Below, piece after piece: positions 1 to 5,922 of a stretch of DNA of 6,737 bases. The stretch lies in NCBI GenBank assembly GCA_964460655.1, contig CAYWSH010000193.1, positions 1-6,737 of the forward strand, written 5' to 3'. This DNA comes from CAVUAF01 sp964460655. Lineage in GTDB: Bacteria > Acidobacteriota > Terriglobia > Terriglobales > Acidobacteriaceae. A program made the position numbers and the translations under genes. The notes beneath the pieces are model-generated. The model made no database searches. It was given only the letters and a program-made list of their open reading frames with translations, and was not told where the DNA came from. Numbering within the stretch: position 1 is the first letter of the stretch; every line of letters starts with the position of its first letter.

Positions 1-13
1 GCACAAAAACTTA

Positions 14-34
14 GGGGACGCTTTGCGCGTCCCC
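14..34 (-). terminator. Intrinsic terminator after the lysine-rich peptide gene
   Basis: A perfect 8-bp stem (GGGGACGC paired with GCGTCCCC) encloses a 5-nt loop. Read on the minus strand it is followed by TAAGTTTTTG, a T-rich tract. It lies about 20 bp after the stop codon of the peptide gene at 56-103. This is the standard form of a Rho-independent terminator for leftward transcription. On the plus strand the following sequence has only three T in a row, so termination there should be weak. Confidence 0.82.
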
Positions 35-55
35 TTTCGCTACCTTGAGTGCGGC

Positions 56-103
56 TTAGTGTTTCTTCTTCTTGCCGCCCTTTTTCGCTTTCTTGGCTGC
101 CAT
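56..103 (-). CDS. 15-residue lysine-rich peptide (MAAKKAKKGGKKKKH)
   Basis: The predicted peptide has 15 residues, of which eight are Lys and one is a C-terminal His, with a Gly-Gly in the middle. It is strongly basic and has no hydrophobic segment. Expression signals support it as a real gene although it is so short: AAGGGAG lies 9 nt before this ATG, a consensus-like promoter lies further upstream, and a strong terminator follows. An in-frame ATG at 130 would add nine residues but has no ribosome binding site in front of it, so I chose the ATG at 103. Much longer upstream extensions of the frame are not credible. The composition resembles the lysine-rich tails of histone H1-like bacterial proteins, so binding to nucleic acid or ribosomes is possible, but that is inference from charge alone. 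The transcript could also act as a small RNA of about 150 nt. Confidence 0.66.
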   Translation of the reverse strand: MAAKKAKKGGKKKKH

Positions 104-112
104 GGATCTATT

Positions 113-119
113 CTCCCTT
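113..119 (-). promoter_or_regulatory. Shine-Dalgarno of the lysine-rich peptide gene
   Basis: AAGGGAG on the minus strand, 9 nt before the ATG at 103. It decides between the start at 103 and the in-frame ATG at 130, which has no such sequence. Confidence 0.7.
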
Positions 120-164
120 CCATTCTTCATGGTGTGCAACGTTGCTCTGTTGCGATTAAGTGAT

Positions 165-193
165 TGTATAGAGTTATTCAAAAACGATGTCAA
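165..193 (-). promoter_or_regulatory. Sigma70-type promoter of the lysine-rich peptide gene
   Basis: On the minus strand a perfect -35 box TTGACA (188-193) is separated by 17 bp from TATACA (165-170), which matches TATAAT at four of six positions. An overlapping TACAAT (163-168) matches five of six but at 19-bp spacing. The region around and between the boxes is A+T-rich against a G+C-rich background. Transcription should start near 158 and give a leader of about 55 nt before the ATG at 103. This is the best -35 box I see in the window. Confidence 0.72.
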
Positions 194-245
194 CAGAAAA
201 ATGATGCAGCACATCGCGTCGCACGACGACCGAGAAGAGAAACCG

Positions 246-262
246 CAGCGACATCGCCGCTG
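246..262 (-). terminator. Possible weak terminator after the CPBP protease gene
   Basis: On the minus strand a 5-bp stem CAGCG/CGCTG with a 7-nt loop is followed by CGGTTTCTCTTCTC, a pyrimidine-rich tract. It begins 14 bp after the stop of the gene ending at 277. The short stem and mixed C/T tract make it a weak candidate, but its location is right. Confidence 0.35.
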
Positions 263-276
263 TTCGGCGCGCGACT

Positions 277-1023
277 TCAGAATTTCGAGCCGAGCATGCG
301 CAGCATGATCCCCGAGAACGCATCGTGCCACGCGTGCGCGACCATGCCGGGCACGAGACTCCTGCGGAAGTGCGCGAGCACGCCGAACATCGCGCCGTAG
401 ACTGCGATCAGCAGCATGCGCTTCGTTCCTTCATAGCCGTGACCACATCCGAAGACTACGGCGGAGAGCAGAATGCCGCCGAGTGCGCTCTGGGTGAGAG
501 CGGCGAACTGCCTTTGAAGATAACCACGGAAAATGATCTCTTCGCAGAAGCCCGCCGTCGCGCTCAGCCCGATCCATAACGCGACCTCGAGCGAGCTGCC
601 CGGCACCAGGAAGCCGATCGTCTTCTTGGCGGCATCGAGGTTGCCTTTGTCGGCCAACCCCAATGCGACGCCGATTCCGGCGAGGACGAGCACTGCGACG
701 ATCCAGAATCCGGCAGCGAGCGCCAGATCGAGCAGCGCCATCTCCGGCGATTTCCAGCGCGCATTGATCAGGTCACGCACGCGCGCGCCGCGTCGTCGCA
801 TGCCCCACCAGACGATGCCGAACAGGATCCACTCCCAGATGAAGGTCGTCACGTAGAGCGAGATCTTGCCGCTGCGGGCCGCGAACGTATGCTGCGAGTC
901 TGCGCTGGCCGCCGAGACGCCGACGATCAGCACCACCAGGATCAGAGTGTGCACATAAGACGCTACGGGCGCGTGGCGTGGCGCCGGAACGGCAGGAGTG
1001 AGCTCAAGGGGTGTGGTCGTCAT
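277..1023 (-). CDS. CPBP family intramembrane glutamic endopeptidase
   Basis: A 248-residue polytopic membrane protein of the CPBP (CAAX protease and bacteriocin-processing, Abi/Rce1-like) family. These enzymes cleave substrates within or next to the membrane using conserved Glu and His residues. The three family motifs are present in order: CEEIIFRG with the catalytic Glu pair at 161-162 and Arg166, FGCGH with Phe191 and His195, and HAWHD with His230 and Asp234. Hydrophobic segments lie near 23-42, 55-75, 98-122, 143-158, 180-193 and 203-217. The N terminus (1-20) is Pro/Thr-rich and polar. The active site looks intact and the length is ordinary for the family. The substrate cannot be read from the sequence, and there is no adjacent bacteriocin or prenylation gene. 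The only plausible start is the ATG at 1023. It has no clear Shine-Dalgarno; a 12-bp palindrome occupies that position instead. Confidence 0.9.
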   Translation of the reverse strand: MTTTPLELTPAVPAPRHAPVASYVHTLILVVLIVGVSAASADSQHTFAARSGKISLYVTTFIWEWILFGIVWWGMRRRGARVRDLINARWKSPEMALLDLALAAGFWIVAVLVLAGIGVALGLADKGNLDAAKKTIGFLVPGSSLEVALWIGLSATAGFCEEIIFRGYLQRQFAALTQSALGGILLSAVVFGCGHGYEGTKRMLLIAVYGAMFGVLAHFRRSLVPGMVAHAWHDAFSGIMLRMLGSKF

Positions 1024-1029
1024 GGCGCA

Positions 1030-1041
1030 TGACGCGCGTCA
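1030..1041. repeat. 12-bp perfect palindrome TGACGCGCGTCA, copy 1
   Basis: TGACGCGCGTCA is its own reverse complement. It lies 7-18 nt before the CPBP start codon, where a Shine-Dalgarno would be expected. It is centred about 46 bp upstream of the predicted thiolase transcription start. An identical copy lies at 2311-2322, just beyond the thiolase gene. The form and position would suit a site for a dimeric regulator, but no regulator gene is in the window and the role is inferred. Confidence 0.5.
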
Positions 1042-1067
1042 CGGTCCGACGACGCGCTCTCGGTCAT

Positions 1068-1073
1068 CTTATA
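1068..1073 (-). promoter_or_regulatory. Candidate -10 element for the CPBP protease gene
   Basis: On the minus strand TATAAG matches five of six positions of the -10 consensus. Seventeen bp upstream, GGCACA (1091-1096) matches only three of six -35 positions. Transcription would start near 1061 and leave a leader of about 38 nt. The box overlaps the plus-strand TATAAT used by the thiolase candidate promoter. Confidence 0.35.
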
Positions 1074-1075
1074 AT
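1070..1075 (+). promoter_or_regulatory. Candidate -10 element (TATAAT) for the thiolase gene
   Basis: A perfect TATAAT lies 54 bp before the chosen thiolase ATG, in an otherwise very G+C-rich gap. No good -35 box is found 16-18 bp upstream; the region near 1045-1052 reads TCCGACGA. The promoter may therefore need an activator or use extended contacts. The predicted start near 1082 gives a leader of about 47 nt. Confidence 0.5.
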
Positions 1076-1117
1076 GAGTGGTTCGCTACATGTGCCGCCG
1101 CTGCTCTGTAGCGGCCC

Positions 1118-1122
1118 GGGAG
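1118..1122 (+). promoter_or_regulatory. Shine-Dalgarno of the thiolase gene
   Basis: GGGAG lies 6 nt before the ATG at 1129. It favours that start over the in-frame GTG at 1078 and ATG at 1090, which would add 17 or 13 residues that do not look like a thiolase N terminus. Confidence 0.7.
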
Positions 1123-1128
1123 TTCATC

Positions 1129-2313
1129 ATGGACGACGTCGTCATCATCTCCGCCGTGCGCACGCCCATCGGCAAATTCCAAGGACAACTGGGCGAGGTC
1201 GGCGCCATCGACCTCGGCGCCATCGCAGTGCGCGAAGCGGTGAAGCGCGCGAGCCTCGATCCGAAGCTGGTCGACGAATGCATCATGGGCAACGTCGTTG
1301 CCGCGGGGCTCGGCCAGAATCCCGCGCGGCAGGCCGCGCTGAAGGGTGGACTCGCGCCCGAGGTCGCCGCCATGACGATCAACAAAGTCTGCGGTTCGGG
1401 ACTTAAGGCCGTCGCACTGGCCGCGCAGGCGATCCAGACGGGGAACAGCTCCATCGTCGTCGCCGGCGGCATGGAGAGCATGAGCAACGCGCCTTATCTC
1501 CTGCCGCAAGCGCGCAAGGGATACCGCCTCGGCAACGCGAAGATCGTCGATTCGATGATCAACGACGGCTTGTGGGACGCGTTCAACAACTTCCACATGG
1601 GCATGACGGCCGAGCTGGTGGCCGAGAAGTACAAGATCACGCGCGAGCAGCAGGACGAGTTCGCCGTCAACTCGCATTCTAAAGCCATCGCTGCACAGAA
1701 GGAGTGCCGCTTCGCCTCGCAGATCGTCGGCGTCGACGTTCCCGGCAAGAAAAAAGGCGATGTCCTGATGATGACGAAGGACGAATCGCCGCGGGAAGAC
1801 ACGACCGTCGAGACCCTGCGCGCGCTCAAGCCCGTGTTCAAGAAAGATGGCACCGTCACGGCCGGCAATGCGCCCGGCATGAACGACGGCGCGGCGGCTC
1901 TGGTGGTGACGAGCGCGACGCGCGCGCAAGAACTCGGCGTTAAGCCGTTGGCTCGCATCGTGGCGCAGGCGACGAGCGGCGTGGAGCCGCAGTGGGTCAT
2001 GATGGCGCCCGTGAGTGGCGTGCGCAAGATCTGGGAGAAGACCGGCTGGAAGGCCGGCGACGTCGACCTTTACGAACTCAACGAAGCGTTCAGCGTGCAG
2101 GCCGTTGCCGTGACGCAAGAACTCGGACTCGACTCGTCCCGCGTCAACGTAAACGGCGGCGCGGTCGCGCTCGGCCATCCCATCGGTGCGAGCGGCGCGC
2201 GCGTTCTCACCACGCTCATCTACGAACTTGCGCGCCGCAACGCCCGCCGTGGTATCGCCGCGTTGTGCCTCGGCGGCGGAAACTCGGTGGCGATGGCGGT
2301 GGAGCGGGTGTGA
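1129..2313 (+). CDS. atoB: Acetyl-CoA acetyltransferase (thiolase)
   Basis: A complete 394-residue thiolase, the same length as E. coli AtoB. It catalyses the reversible condensation of two acetyl-CoA into acetoacetyl-CoA in the cytoplasm, feeding short-chain fatty acid, ketone body, polyhydroxybutyrate or mevalonate metabolism. The family signatures are intact: N-terminal SAVRTPIGKFQG (8-19), the acyl-accepting Cys88 in NKVCGSGLK, GGMESMSNAPYL (113-124), HMGMTAE (156-162), NEAF (318-321), His350 in GHPIGASGAR and the general-acid Cys380 in CLGGGN. HMGMTAE and the overall similarity to AtoB favour a short-chain acetoacetyl-CoA thiolase over a long-chain FadA type, but substrate length is inferred. 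The start at 1129 is supported by GGGAG 6 nt upstream and by the family N terminus. No reductase, transferase or dehydrogenase gene of the same pathway adjoins it. It appears singly transcribed and ends 6 bp from a convergent gene. Confidence 0.95.
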   Translation: MDDVVIISAVRTPIGKFQGQLGEVGAIDLGAIAVREAVKRASLDPKLVDECIMGNVVAAGLGQNPARQAALKGGLAPEVAAMTINKVCGSGLKAVALAAQAIQTGNSSIVVAGGMESMSNAPYLLPQARKGYRLGNAKIVDSMINDGLWDAFNNFHMGMTAELVAEKYKITREQQDEFAVNSHSKAIAAQKECRFASQIVGVDVPGKKKGDVLMMTKDESPREDTTVETLRALKPVFKKDGTVTAGNAPGMNDGAAALVVTSATRAQELGVKPLARIVAQATSGVEPQWVMMAPVSGVRKIWEKTGWKAGDVDLYELNEAFSVQAVAVTQELGLDSSRVNVNGGAVALGHPIGASGARVLTTLIYELARRNARRGIAALCLGGGNSVAMAVERV

Positions 2314-2322
2314 CGCGCGTCA
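2311..2322. repeat. 12-bp perfect palindrome TGACGCGCGTCA, copy 2, spanning two convergent stop codons
   Basis: Identical to the palindrome at 1030-1041. Its first three bases are the TGA stop of the thiolase on the plus strand. Its last three are the TGA stop of the M48 peptidase on the minus strand. With no room for a loop beyond GCGC, an RNA hairpin would have only a 4-bp stem, and no T-tract follows on either strand, so it is not a convincing terminator. Confidence 0.45.
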
Positions 2323-5100
2323 GTTGCTATTTTGCCCAAATGCCGCGGTGTCGAAGACATAGAGGTTGTGGTCCCGCGCGAGGACGAGCATGCGCTTCCC
2401 GTCGTGGCTGAAGCGCACGAGCGCCGGTCCTACCGGCAAAACGAATTCATCGATCTTATTGCCCGTTTGCAGATCGTAGACTTCGAGGTTACCTTGGCGG
2501 TCGTACACCGCGGCCAGGTGACTCACCTCCCCGACCGCGGCCAGCGAGCCGAAGATGCGGGCAAGAGGGTCTTGCTTATCAGTCGAAGAATAGACAAGCG
2601 TTCGGCCGAGCGAGTCCTGCACAAGGATCCATTTGTCGGCGATCCACCACGCCACCGGGCGAAAAGCACCCTTCTGTGTGTCGATCGCCAACGCAGCGCG
2701 TACCGCCCCCGTGGCTAGGTCGAGCAGCTCGATGAAGCCGTTGTTATCGTCTTGCGCCACGGGACCGAGAGAGGCCTTTATCTCCGGGCGTGCGTTGAGC
2801 TCTTCGCGTGCCGGCTTATGACGCGAATCCCATAATAAGCCGAGCGTGCTTCGCGCGGAATCGATCTGCGGCATAGGCGCACCCTGCTGAGGGTATTCGT
2901 GACGCCACAGCGATTGGCCAGTGCACGCGTCGACTACCTCGAACTCCACCTTGCCTTCATTGATCGGTGTCGGGGGCTTGCCTGCTGTGACAGTGCGTCG
3001 GACGATGTAGTTGCCGTAAACACCGCTGGTGATCCCGCGATTTTTCTCCTCGAACAAGACTTGCTCGCGGTCGGGCTGGAGCACCGGAAAACGCAGTACG
3101 GCCGGAAGCACATCTTCGTGCCCCTGGAAGCGCGCAAGGATCTGATTGCCAGCCTGCAAGCGCACGCTGCTGAAACCGCGGATGTGAGCCAGGCGTTGAC
3201 CGTTCTCGACATCGAAGACAGCGCCGCGGTGTTGCTGTGAGAAGGCAAGAAGGCGATCGTCGTCGGAAAGGTCGGCCGCGACAACCGGTCCGAGCCTGCC
3301 CGCCGGCAGATCCAGGGCAGCGATCGCGGCACGCATGTTAAGGTTATAGAGCGCTATGCGGCCTGAGGGTTGCTGCCGAACGTAGGTCTCATCATAGAGG
3401 TCGAAGACCCTGGAGTCCGAGCCGAGGATGAGCTTGTCCTGCTTGATATCGAAGATAAGCAGAGGTTGACCGAAGAGTGGCCTGACCAGAACGTAGTCGC
3501 CGTGCGCGGCGCCCTGGATCGATTGCTGTCGCAACGCGATCGTCGCCAGTTTTTCGCCACCGGGAAAACGCAACACCACGGAGCGCGGATCCATCAGCTG
3601 CGTAGCCACGATCTTCCCATCGCTCAGGAAGGCAAACGCTTGCCGCACGGCAGCGCCGATGGCGCCGGGGACCGATATGGGTCTCATCGTCCGCAAGTCC
3701 ACGACAACGTCGAAGTCTCGGTCGCCAGCGGCAAAGTAATGGCCATCGGGACTGAAGCCGAAGTTGATGGAGAGCGTTTGCTGCGCCCGCAGTAAGTCGT
3801 CGATGCTGATGACGCCGGCGGTTGGGAGATGCTGATTGTCCCAATTGCCACGCTCATAGCGCACGGCATTCGTTGCTACGTCGAGTAAGGCGAGCGAATT
3901 CCCGATACCGATGCATGCAAGGAGAAGCCCGTCGGGTGATAAGACCGAGCGGACACACGGCTTCTGCACCACCATCTCGTGGACGGAGACACGTGCCTGT
4001 GTAGTGATAGCCCAGTGCTCCACCCGGTTCACCGGCAAGCGGAACACCACGCCCTTCGAATCAGGCGTGAACATGGCGGCGAAGGCGGCAGGAGCATCGA
4101 TGCGCAATACCGCCTCGAACGGCTCGCGCGTCATGATGTAGACATTGCCGCTGTCTTGACCCAGGATGTAGTGGCCGTCCGCGCTGAATGCGACGTTGAA
4201 CAGGTCGTCGCGCAATGTCGGCGCCAATAACTTCTGGGAAAGAAGTCCGTGCAGCGTGGCCACCGAGGCACTGCCGCGGAATTGCTCGACTTTGGACTGC
4301 CATTGCGAGAATGCCTCAGCGTTCTCGGTAGCGCGCGTCGTTACGCATTCCTTAGGCAGCTGTCGCACATCGCGGATCATTTCACGCAGCCGACGCTGGT
4401 CCGGTGACGTCATGCCGAACGCATCGCTCAGCCAGCTGCCGGTGTTACCCGATGTGCCGGCCAGGCGGTCGAACATCTCGTTCATCGCTTCGGGTCGGTA
4501 ACCTGCACGCACAAGTGCTTCAAGGCCTAGCTGATCTGCCAGAATCTGCGGTTTCTTGACCTCCTCTAATGCGTGCTGAAACGCCTTGCGGTTCTTCCGC
4601 CAGCTCTCGATGAGTTGCTGGATGCGATTGGCGATGTCATCGCGGGCGGTAACTCGGTCGACGCTGAGGACTTCCTTCAGTTGTGCGGTCGTCTGGATGG
4701 CGCTTTGGTGACTCAACAAATGACCTAGCTCATGCGCGAGCACAGCTGCCAGCTCATCCTCATTGCGCAGGAAAGCAATCAGCTTGCGAGTTACATAGAC
4801 GCGGCCTGGCAATGCCCAGGCGTTCGCTACCGGCACTTCGCTGATGAAGAACTGGACCTGGAACGGCTGGCCGGCAGCGTGCAGCAGCCGTTCGCCGACG
4901 TCGGTGAGATGCTGACGTTGATCTGGGCTATCAAGAGTCTGGCCGCGCTGCATGTCGGCCATCACCTCGCCGAGGATGATTTCCTGTTCCGGCGAGAAGA
5001 TATTAGGGAGGACAGGCTGCGCGGCCCGCTGCAGGGTGCACTGACCCGCGGCTAGTACCGGTAGCAGACCCATGATGAGGATGGCAGTCAGGCGTCGCAT
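2320..5100 (-). CDS. Exported M48-family metallopeptidase fused to a C-terminal beta-propeller; expected Glu zinc ligand replaced by Gln
   Basis: A 926-residue protein. Residues 1-20 form a Sec signal (MRR, then a hydrophobic run to about 18), so it should act outside the cytoplasm. Residues 35-275 are an M48 (BepA/LoiP-like) peptidase. They include NAWALPG (93-99), the zinc/catalytic motif HELGH (123-127) in a typical VLAHELGHLLSH helix, and ILADQLGLEALVRAGY (186-201), which aligns with the family ExxAD region. The residue expected to be the Glu zinc ligand is Gln185 (codon CAG). From about 298 to the end, WD40/PD40-like strands repeat with motifs such as FSADGH (305-310), SPDG (388-391 and 450-453) and SHDG (898-901). 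They suggest one large or two consecutive beta-propellers, probably for binding partners. M48 proteins of the BepA type more often carry TPRs. The start at 5100 is chosen for the clean signal peptide; the frame runs open further upstream antisense to another gene. No good Shine-Dalgarno is seen: GGGAG lies 17 nt away. Confidence 0.88.
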   Translation of the reverse strand: MRRLTAILIMGLLPVLAAGQCTLQRAAQPVLPNIFSPEQEIILGEVMADMQRGQTLDSPDQRQHLTDVGERLLHAAGQPFQVQFFISEVPVANAWALPGRVYVTRKLIAFLRNEDELAAVLAHELGHLLSHQSAIQTTAQLKEVLSVDRVTARDDIANRIQQLIESWRKNRKAFQHALEEVKKPQILADQLGLEALVRAGYRPEAMNEMFDRLAGTSGNTGSWLSDAFGMTSPDQRRLREMIRDVRQLPKECVTTRATENAEAFSQWQSKVEQFRGSASVATLHGLLSQKLLAPTLRDDLFNVAFSADGHYILGQDSGNVYIMTREPFEAVLRIDAPAAFAAMFTPDSKGVVFRLPVNRVEHWAITTQARVSVHEMVVQKPCVRSVLSPDGLLLACIGIGNSLALLDVATNAVRYERGNWDNQHLPTAGVISIDDLLRAQQTLSINFGFSPDGHYFAAGDRDFDVVVDLRTMRPISVPGAIGAAVRQAFAFLSDGKIVATQLMDPRSVVLRFPGGEKLATIALRQQSIQGAAHGDYVLVRPLFGQPLLIFDIKQDKLILGSDSRVFDLYDETYVRQQPSGRIALYNLNMRAAIAALDLPAGRLGPVVAADLSDDDRLLAFSQQHRGAVFDVENGQRLAHIRGFSSVRLQAGNQILARFQGHEDVLPAVLRFPVLQPDREQVLFEEKNRGITSGVYGNYIVRRTVTAGKPPTPINEGKVEFEVVDACTGQSLWRHEYPQQGAPMPQIDSARSTLGLLWDSRHKPAREELNARPEIKASLGPVAQDDNNGFIELLDLATGAVRAALAIDTQKGAFRPVAWWIADKWILVQDSLGRTLVYSSTDKQDPLARIFGSLAAVGEVSHLAAVYDRQGNLEVYDLQTGNKIDEFVLPVGPALVRFSHDGKRMLVLARDHNLYVFDTAAFGQNSN

Positions 5101-5208
5101 AACGGTCGCATAGCATACTCCCGACTTCGCTTCCGCAAAAGCTGTATGATGTCGCGTTTTGATCGGCGGCCGTGTGCATCTAGAGGCGCGCGGGCAAGCC
5201 ACTCGTCT
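5101..5208. promoter_or_regulatory. Divergent intergenic region between the M48 peptidase and the unknown gene
   Basis: This 108-bp gap must carry the start signals of both flanking genes. On the plus strand TATGAT (5145-5150) matches five of six positions of a -10 box and would start transcription near 5157, about 50 nt before the ATG at 5209. No convincing -35 box lies 16-18 bp before it. For the minus-strand gene I see only poor candidates, such as TATGCT close to its start codon. I therefore mark the region rather than exact boxes. Confidence 0.35.
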
Positions 5209-5802
5209 ATGTCGGATTCGCTCTATCTCAGCCTGTGGTTCCCCAGCTTCGGGGAGCGCGAGATGATGCCGCGCGTGCTTGCCATCTTCCGCCAGTTCCC
5301 GTTCTCGGCGGCGAAGCCGGGGTTCGGCTACGTCGGCGTCCACCCGATCTCGTGGAACGAGGCGCCTATCTTCGAGCAGACGTTCGACTTCCGAACGGAC
5401 GCCGAGCACGTCACCCAGCTCGCCGGCGAATTCCTGCACGACGATTACGCCTACGAGTTCGAAGCCGCGTGGGACTTGTGGACCGCGAAGTCCGATGAGC
5501 CCGCGAAGTGGATCCTCGCGCCCGAGGCCGTGCGCTTCACCGTGCACGGGCCGCGCTTCGACGGCGGCATCTACCAGCAGCAGGGAAACATCATGGTGGA
5601 CTTCGGGCAGGATGTCGCCTTCCTGCACGAGGAAGCCGAGCTCGACGACGCCGAGCTCCACGTGCGCGCCAACGTGCAGAAGCTCGTGAGCTTCACTACT
5701 GCGGTGGAGAAGAACTGCGGCATCAGCGGCCGCGTGCTGTGGTCGGAGTCGGAAGAGAACCTGGCGCAGAAGCTCATCGCACGCTTGCAACGCGTGCACT
5801 AA
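5209..5802 (+). CDS. Hypothetical protein, soluble, 197 residues
   Basis: I do not recognise this protein. It has no signal peptide or membrane segment and no metal-binding or nucleotide-binding motif that I can name. It is rich in aromatic residues, with WDLW at 88-91 and FGYVGVHPISW at 39-49. It is acidic in 51-96 and again in 139-150. The N-terminal part MSDSLYLSLWFPSFG looks like a first beta-strand followed by a helix with EMMPRVLAIFRQFPF. The C terminus (183-197) is probably helical. Codon use is strongly biased to G or C at the third position, which supports genuine coding. I prefer the ATG at 5209 because the extra 21 residues from an ATG at 5146 are low-complexity and basic, and that ATG would overlap the candidate -10 box. 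No clear Shine-Dalgarno precedes 5209. It is transcribed away from the M48 gene and stands alone. Confidence 0.75.
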   Translation: MSDSLYLSLWFPSFGEREMMPRVLAIFRQFPFSAAKPGFGYVGVHPISWNEAPIFEQTFDFRTDAEHVTQLAGEFLHDDYAYEFEAAWDLWTAKSDEPAKWILAPEAVRFTVHGPRFDGGIYQQQGNIMVDFGQDVAFLHEEAELDDAELHVRANVQKLVSFTTAVEKNCGISGRVLWSESEENLAQKLIARLQRVH

Positions 5803-5820
5803 GCGTTAAGACACAACAAG

Positions 5821-5909
5821 GCGGAGCGGCCGTCTTGGCCGCGGAGCGTGACCGCAGGCCTCGATGGACGTTGGGCGTGCCGCGCCCGCCAGCGGTGTGG
5901 AGCGGAGCG
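5821..5909. repeat. G+C-rich REP-like segment with three GCGGAGCG copies
   Basis: The octamer GCGGAGCG occurs at 5821-5828, 5841-5848 and 5902-5909. Between them are two hairpins: GCGGCC/GGCCGC with a 5-nt loop (5826-5842) and GGGCG/CGCCC with a 5-nt loop (5873-5887). Neither hairpin is followed by a T-tract. The arrangement resembles short dispersed intergenic palindromic repeats, but only one copy is in view, so membership in a repeat family cannot be shown here. The first hairpin might instead protect the 3' end of the upstream transcript. Confidence 0.35.
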
Positions 5910-5922
5910 ACAGAGATAAAAA

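Noticed and set aside
104..331. Long N-terminal extension of the lysine-rich peptide up to 331
   Set aside because: It would run through the predicted promoter and the end of the CPBP gene, and it has no ribosome binding site. The Shine-Dalgarno points to the ATG at 103.
1132..1143. Perfect palindrome GACGACGTCGTC just after the thiolase start codon
   Set aside because: It follows from the Asp-Asp-Val-Val codons in G+C-rich sequence and has no second copy, so a regulatory role is not supported.
1069..2178. 369-codon open frame on the minus strand
   Set aside because: It lies wholly antisense to the thiolase, whose motifs and length are unmistakable. Its composition is typical of a shadow frame in G+C-rich coding sequence.
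5101..5799. Upstream extension of the M48 frame to 5799 on the minus strand
   Set aside because: The extension is antisense to the gene at 5209-5802 and would bury the signal peptide that starts at 5100.
5826..5842. GCGGCC/GGCCGC hairpin as a terminator for the unknown plus-strand gene
   Set aside because: No T-tract follows on the plus strand, so I list it only as part of the repeat segment.
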